Source of the DNA: Streptomyces sp. NBC_00683
GTDB lineage: Bacteria > Actinomycetota > Actinomycetes > Streptomycetales > Streptomycetaceae
Reading direction: 5' to 3'
NCBI RefSeq assembly: GCF_036226745.1
Contig: NZ_CP109013.1
Coordinates: 6,944,001-7,008,000 of the forward strand
Length of the DNA stretch: 64,000 bases
The notes beneath the pieces were generated by a model, which worked only from the letters and a program-made list of their open reading frames with translations, ran no database searches and was not told where the DNA came from. Each line of letters opens with the position of its first letter. The first letter of the stretch is position 1. This document shows, piece after piece, positions 60,488 to 64,000 of the stretch. Position numbers and translations under genes: made by a program.

Positions 60488-61648
60488 TTAAGCACGTCGC
60501 GACTCCCGGATCCGGGCGGGGGAACTCTTCCGTACGACCGTCGATCCGCTGCTCCGCCCCTGCTCGTACGCACCGAAGGCGTGCCGGAGCACCAGCAGCA
60601 CCAGGGCGAAGACCGGCAGCCAGGCCAGCCGTGCGAGGACCCAGACCGGGCCGTCGGGCACGGTGTGCAGACCGGGCAACGGGCCGCTGGCGAACAGGAC
60701 GGTCGAGGTGACCACGATCATCGCGGTCTGGTGCCACAGGAACACGGTCATCGCGGACAGGTTCACCAGCGCCACGGCCGCCCAGACGGCGGGACGCGCC
60801 AGGACCCGGCGCAGCGGTCCGAGCAGCAGCAGCGCCGCCCCGCACTGGGCGAGGCCGAACGTGACGGCCGCGAGCGTCGGAGGATCGAGGTTGGACAGCT
60901 CGCCGCCGGGCACCCCGACCATGGACGCCGGATAGCCGGCGAACAGGACGAGCCCCGCGGTTGCCGCCGCGCCCCCGAGCAACAGCGCCCAACCGGTCCG
61001 GCGGCTGCGCAGCCCGCCCCGCGCCCAGGCGGCGCCCAGGCAGTACGGGACCAGCCAGCCCGCCGCCACGTTGACCCGGCCCAGGGCGGCCGGGCCGTCG
61101 AGGCCCAGGCGGATCAGGTCGACGTGGAGGACCACGGCGAGCGGCCACAGCGGATGCAGCCGCGCCACGAGGGGGGTCGCCGCTGTCAGCGCCGCGAAGA
61201 CCAGCAGGAACCACAGCGGCGACCACACCAGCTTGCCCAGCGCGCGCACGGTGTCCTGGTCCACGCCGGAGGCCAGCATCACGCACGCCGCCACGGCCCA
61301 CACCACCAGGACGACGGCGACCGGCCGGAACAGCCGCCCCATCCGGGCCCGCAGCCACCGCCCGTAGGACTCGCCCCTCGCCCGGGCGGAGGCATAGCCC
61401 TTGGCTCCCACGTGCCCGCCCACCAGGAAGAAGACCGCGAGCGTCTGGAACACCCAGGAGACCGGGGTGAACTGCGGCATGTACTGGAGCGGACTCGCAC
61501 CGTGCACCGTGCCGCTGTCGGCGACCAGAGCCGTCACCAGCCAGTGGCCGCACACCACACCCAGGATGGCGAGGCCGCGCAGGGCGTCGAGCGCACGGTC
61601 GCGGTCCGGAGGCGTCGCGGACTCGATACGCCGCACGAGCTCACGCAT
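60488..61648 (-). CDS. Acyltransferase-3 family membrane protein
   Basis: A 386-residue protein from ATG 61648 with about ten membrane helices. The family start RDRALDALRGLAILGVVCGH carries the conserved Arg and His, followed by FQTLAVFFLVGGHVGAKGYA. Such enzymes O-acylate exported sugars, polysaccharides or antibiotics. Its start overlaps the lipase-like gene by 8 bp, and the two-component genes follow, so an envelope-modification operon under local control is likely. Confidence 0.9.
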   Translation of the reverse strand: MRELVRRIESATPPDRDRALDALRGLAILGVVCGHWLVTALVADSGTVHGASPLQYMPQFTPVSWVFQTLAVFFLVGGHVGAKGYASARARGESYGRWLRARMGRLFRPVAVVLVVWAVAACVMLASGVDQDTVRALGKLVWSPLWFLLVFAALTAATPLVARLHPLWPLAVVLHVDLIRLGLDGPAALGRVNVAAGWLVPYCLGAAWARGGLRSRRTGWALLLGGAAATAGLVLFAGYPASMVGVPGGELSNLDPPTLAAVTFGLAQCGAALLLLGPLRRVLARPAVWAAVALVNLSAMTVFLWHQTAMIVVTSTVLFASGPLPGLHTVPDGPVWVLARLAWLPVFALVLLVLRHAFGAYEQGRSSGSTVVRKSSPARIRESRRA

Positions 61649-62597
61649 GACGGCCCGCCGTCCCCGCGACGATCCGGCCGATGCTGCGCAGCGAGACGGA
61701 TCCGGGCTTCAGATAGTCGCTGTGTCCGCCGTCGCCCGCGTCGAAGACCTCGGCGCCGAACTCCGGCGAGACCGGGTCGGTGCCGAACCCGACCGTGACG
61801 AACGGCAGTCGCACCCGTATGTGGGGTACGTCCGCGATCCAGTCGTCACCGCCCCGGCCGGCCCGGACGGTGGCCCGGGTGTGCAGCGCGGCGGCGCTGT
61901 CGGCGCCGGTGCCGGGACTGCCGTACAGCACGATCTCCGCGACATCGAGCCGTGACGCCGCCCGGGCACAGACGACGGAACCGTAGGAGTGGCAGAGCAC
62001 GGAGACCCGGGCGGCGGGCTGTGCCGCACTCAGTTCCCGTACGAAGGAGGTCAGTCCAGGGGCCGCTTCGGCGGCCCGTCCCGACGTCAGTGCCCCGGGG
62101 CTCACCGTGACCGGTGTCCGGTACCCGAGCCAGGCGACGACGGCCGACCCGCCGCCGAGCTCCCCGAGGAGCGCCTCGGCATCGCGCCGTAAACGCCAGT
62201 AGTGGTCGAGGTCGACTCCGGCGCCCGGCACCAGTACGGCGATCCGTCCGGCCCGGGACAGATCCCCGAAGACCTCGGCGGTGCGGCCGCCGTCGCGCCC
62301 GTCGAACGCGAGGAAGTGCCGGGCGGACCCGGCCATGTCCCGCAGTGAAGCGGCGCGCTGCCGGTCCCCGTTCCGGGCGGCCATGCGCTCGGCCGCCCGG
62401 ATACCGTCACGGTTCGCGTCGTAACGCGCCGCCAGCGCGCCCGGGGCCGCGGTGTCCAGCGGGCCGAGGGCCGCCGGGGCGGGTGCCGGAACAGCGGCGG
62501 GGCGGGCCGCCCCCGAAACCGGCAGTGCCACGGTCGCGGTGACGAGCGCGGAGAGCAACGCGCGACGCAAACGGCTGCTGCGTGGGCGGGACGCCAT
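61641..62597 (-). CDS. Secreted alpha/beta-hydrolase (DUF1023-type, esterase/lipase-like)
   Basis: A 318-residue protein from ATG 62597. It has an Arg-rich signal peptide (RRALLSALVTATVALPVSGA), a Pro/Ala linker and an alpha/beta-hydrolase domain with the nucleophile Gly-x-Ser-x-Gly-like elbow VLCHSYGSVVCARAAS near residue 213 and a C-terminal His in GDGGHSDYLKPGS near residue 290. DUF1023 proteins are common actinobacterial exoenzymes of unknown substrate. It heads the operon with the acyltransferase and the two-component system. Confidence 0.88.
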   Translation of the reverse strand: MASRPRSSRLRRALLSALVTATVALPVSGAARPAAVPAPAPAALGPLDTAAPGALAARYDANRDGIRAAERMAARNGDRQRAASLRDMAGSARHFLAFDGRDGGRTAEVFGDLSRAGRIAVLVPGAGVDLDHYWRLRRDAEALLGELGGGSAVVAWLGYRTPVTVSPGALTSGRAAEAAPGLTSFVRELSAAQPAARVSVLCHSYGSVVCARAASRLDVAEIVLYGSPGTGADSAAALHTRATVRAGRGGDDWIADVPHIRVRLPFVTVGFGTDPVSPEFGAEVFDAGDGGHSDYLKPGSVSLRSIGRIVAGTAGRHA

Positions 62598-62744
62598 GGG
62601 TGGTCCTTCCGTACCGGATGTGCCTGATGAATCCGGTACCGAAGCTATGGACCGCCCCGTGTGGTCGGCGTCCCGCTGAGGAGCGCACCTGTCACGTAGC
62701 TCTGGAGTACTACGAGTAGGGGGTGCTCCGCCTCCAGATGCCCG

Positions 62745-63500
62745 CTACGGGCGACGCCGGGGCTTGCCGCGCTTGCCCCCGCCGGACGCCCCGCGGGGGT
62801 TCTTGCCCGTCGCCTTGCCGGCTGCGGGCTTGCGCGGTGCGCCGCCCTTCTTCTCCGGGCGCTTGGCCTTCGGCTGCGGGGGTGTCGGGGGGCGGCCCCG
62901 GGTGCTGTTCACGGTGCGCCCGCGGACGATCCCGATGAACTCCTCCACCAGATCGGTGGTCCTCTCCTCCGGCCAGGACAGGGCGATGCGCGACTCGGGC
63001 ACGTCCGAGAGCGGCCGGTAGGTGAGGTCCTTGCGGTGGTACAGACGGGCCAGCGACTGCGGGACGACGAGCAGCCCCACCCCGGCCGCCACCAGCTCGA
63101 CGGCGTCCTCCGTCGTCGCGGGGCGCTCCAGCGCGGGCCGGCCCGGAGGACGCTCCCACTCCAGGGTGTCGTCGAGGGGGTGCAGCACGATCTCGTCGGC
63201 GAGATCCGCGGCCGACACCTCGTCGACGGCCGCCACGAGGTGGTCCTTGGGAACCACGACCACGGTCGTCTCGGTATAGAGGGGGATCGCGCTCAGATCC
63301 GTACGGTCCACCGGGAGGCGTACGAAACCGGCGTCGGCGTCGCCGCCGCGCAGCACACCGGCCGCCTCGGCCGCGGGGACGCCCACGAGGGTCAGCGGGA
63401 CGCCGGGCAGCCGCTCGTTCCAGATCCGCACCCATTTGGTCGGGGTCACGCCCGGGACGTAGGCGAGCCGGAACGAAGAGGGGGTTTCCGAGCCTGTCAC
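62745..63500 (-). CDS. LysR substrate-binding-domain-only protein with basic tail
   Basis: A 251-residue protein from GTG/ATG near 63500 (MTGSETPSSFRLAYVPGVTP). It matches the effector domain of LysR regulators (FRLAYVPGVTPTKWVRIW; VVVVPKDHLVAAV; LVAAGVGLLVVPQSLARLYH), but the helix-turn-helix is absent. The last ~55 residues are a Lys/Pro/Gly-rich tail (KAKRPEKKGG, GGGKRGKPRRRP) that could bind nucleic acid. It is divergent from the DUF5997 gene, a pairing I recall as common in actinobacteria. It may act as a sensor or a DNA-bound accessory protein. Confidence 0.85.
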   Translation of the reverse strand: MTGSETPSSFRLAYVPGVTPTKWVRIWNERLPGVPLTLVGVPAAEAAGVLRGGDADAGFVRLPVDRTDLSAIPLYTETTVVVVPKDHLVAAVDEVSAADLADEIVLHPLDDTLEWERPPGRPALERPATTEDAVELVAAGVGLLVVPQSLARLYHRKDLTYRPLSDVPESRIALSWPEERTTDLVEEFIGIVRGRTVNSTRGRPPTPPQPKAKRPEKKGGAPRKPAAGKATGKNPRGASGGGKRGKPRRRP

Positions 63501-63545
63501 TCCGCCAGGTTACCGGCCGTGGTCGGAGGCGGCGCACATGCTCGA

Positions 63546-63551
63546 TACCCT
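63546..63551 (+). promoter_or_regulatory. Candidate -10 box of the DUF5997 gene
   Basis: TACCCT at 63546-63551 ends 7 bases before ATG 63559, with no Shine-Dalgarno sequence, which suggests a leaderless transcript. Confidence 0.35.
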
Positions 63552-63558
63552 GGACACC

Positions 63559-63963
63559 ATGACGTCGCACCAGACCACCCAGACAATGAAGCCCGCCACC
63601 GCGGCGAAGAAGCTGGGTGTGTACCTCGAAGCCACCCCCGCCGAGTTCCAGGAGGGCGTCGTCTCGCGCAGCGAGCTGAACGCACTCCAGACCGATCCGC
63701 CCGAGTGGCTGCAGGAGCTGCGGCGCAACGGTCCGCACCCCCGGCCCGTGGTCGCTTCGAAGCTGGGCATCTCCATCGCCGGCCTCGCGCGGGGCGGAGT
63801 CACGGAGCCGCTCACCACCGAGCAGATCGACGCGCTCAAGAACGAGAGCCCCGAGTGGCTGCAGAAGGAGCGCGCCACCCAGGCCGAGGTCCGCAAGGAA
63901 GCGGTCCGCATCAAGGAGAAGAACGCGGCGCGGTCCGAGGAGTCCGGCGACTCGCGTTCCTGA
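63559..63963 (+). CDS. DUF5997 family protein
   Basis: A 134-residue soluble protein from ATG 63559 (MTSHQTTQTMKPATAAKKLG); ATG 63538 is an alternative but would contain the likely -10 box. Two copies of a Pro-Glu-Trp-Leu-Gln motif (DPPEWLQELRR near residue 47 and ESPEWLQKERA near residue 95) point to an internal duplication of a small helical unit. The C-terminus is a charged helix (EVRKEAVRIKEKNAARSEE). The function is unknown. The remaining 37 bases of the window show no gene. Confidence 0.85.
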   Translation: MTSHQTTQTMKPATAAKKLGVYLEATPAEFQEGVVSRSELNALQTDPPEWLQELRRNGPHPRPVVASKLGISIAGLARGGVTEPLTTEQIDALKNESPEWLQKERATQAEVRKEAVRIKEKNAARSEESGDSRS

Positions 63964-64000
63964 CGCGGGCCGGGGCGGTGACGGCCGCCGGGTCCCGAAG

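Noticed and set aside
1..64000. CRISPR arrays, rRNA, tRNA genes, insertion sequences, replication origin
   Set aside because: I looked for regularly spaced repeats, tRNA-like cloverleaf and CCA-end patterns, transposase motifs and DnaA-box clusters by eye and found none.

Overview
The window is chromosomal DNA of a Streptomyces (or very close streptomycete). It has very high G+C, GTG and 4-bp ATGA/GTGA stop-start overlaps are frequent, and the gene content matches the Streptomyces core: pafBC-tatAC-helY, the fused betaine transporter, the glnA4-type locus, infC-rpmI-rplT-trmH and pheST. The relative order of these blocks agrees with what I remember of the S. coelicolor SCO1590-SCO1640 interval (memory, not a search). 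I see no phage, transposon, CRISPR, rRNA or tRNA gene.

Layout. 1-7.5 kb: pafB (cut by the window edge), pafC, two small genes, tatA, tatC, a lipid/diacylglycerol kinase and a Ski2-like helicase. 7.6-9.2 kb: an SPW membrane protein and an ADP-ribosylglycohydrolase gene broken by an in-frame TAG. 9.2-18.6 kb: the most distinctive block, a compact SigK/RskA-type locus with a fasciclin lipoprotein, a membrane molybdopterin oxidoreductase, and a five-gene operon (flavin oxidoreductase, DUF1365, two tandem cyclopropane-synthase-like methylases, DUF1295) next to sigK-rskA. Three promoters in it share CCAATCC-N16-CGAA, so the locus looks like a self-contained regulon that modifies membrane lipids. 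18.7-20.6 kb: an iron-box-controlled siderophore-interacting protein and a 5'-3' exonuclease. 20.8-24.6 kb: a betaine-type ABC transporter with a terminator-like hairpin in its leader and two tandem substrate-binding domains that share long identical DNA.

24.7-33.4 kb: regulators, a TDT transporter with a divergent LysR gene, then a glutamylation pathway (C26 hydrolase, FadR-type regulator, GlnA4-like synthetase, aldehyde dehydrogenase, SDR). The same 21-bp site lies upstream of both arms of this pathway. 33.4-40.5 kb: a DUF2510 protein, a PLP enzyme, a Pro-rich membrane protein coupled to an orphan mycosin, a beta-lactamase-like protein, an SseB-domain protein and a DUF1844 protein. 40.6-50.9 kb: the translation block (infC with an AUC start and attenuator-like leader, rpmI, rplT, an RNA methyltransferase, a PAS histidine kinase, pheS, pheT), a TPR/HTH regulator and a Nudix gene with a TTA codon.

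51-64 kb: 3-hydroxybutyryl-CoA dehydrogenase, a second gene broken by a Trp-to-TAG change (a glycoside-hydrolase-like secreted protein), DUF1918, a divergent EamA/MocR pair whose start codons physically overlap, GNAT, a degenerate histidine phosphatase, a serine hydrolase, a four-gene lipase/acyltransferase/two-component operon, a LysR effector-domain-only protein and DUF5997. The lead candidates for something new are the SigK lipid-modification regulon with tandem methylases, the betaine-transporter leader RNA, and the shared operator of the glutamylation genes.
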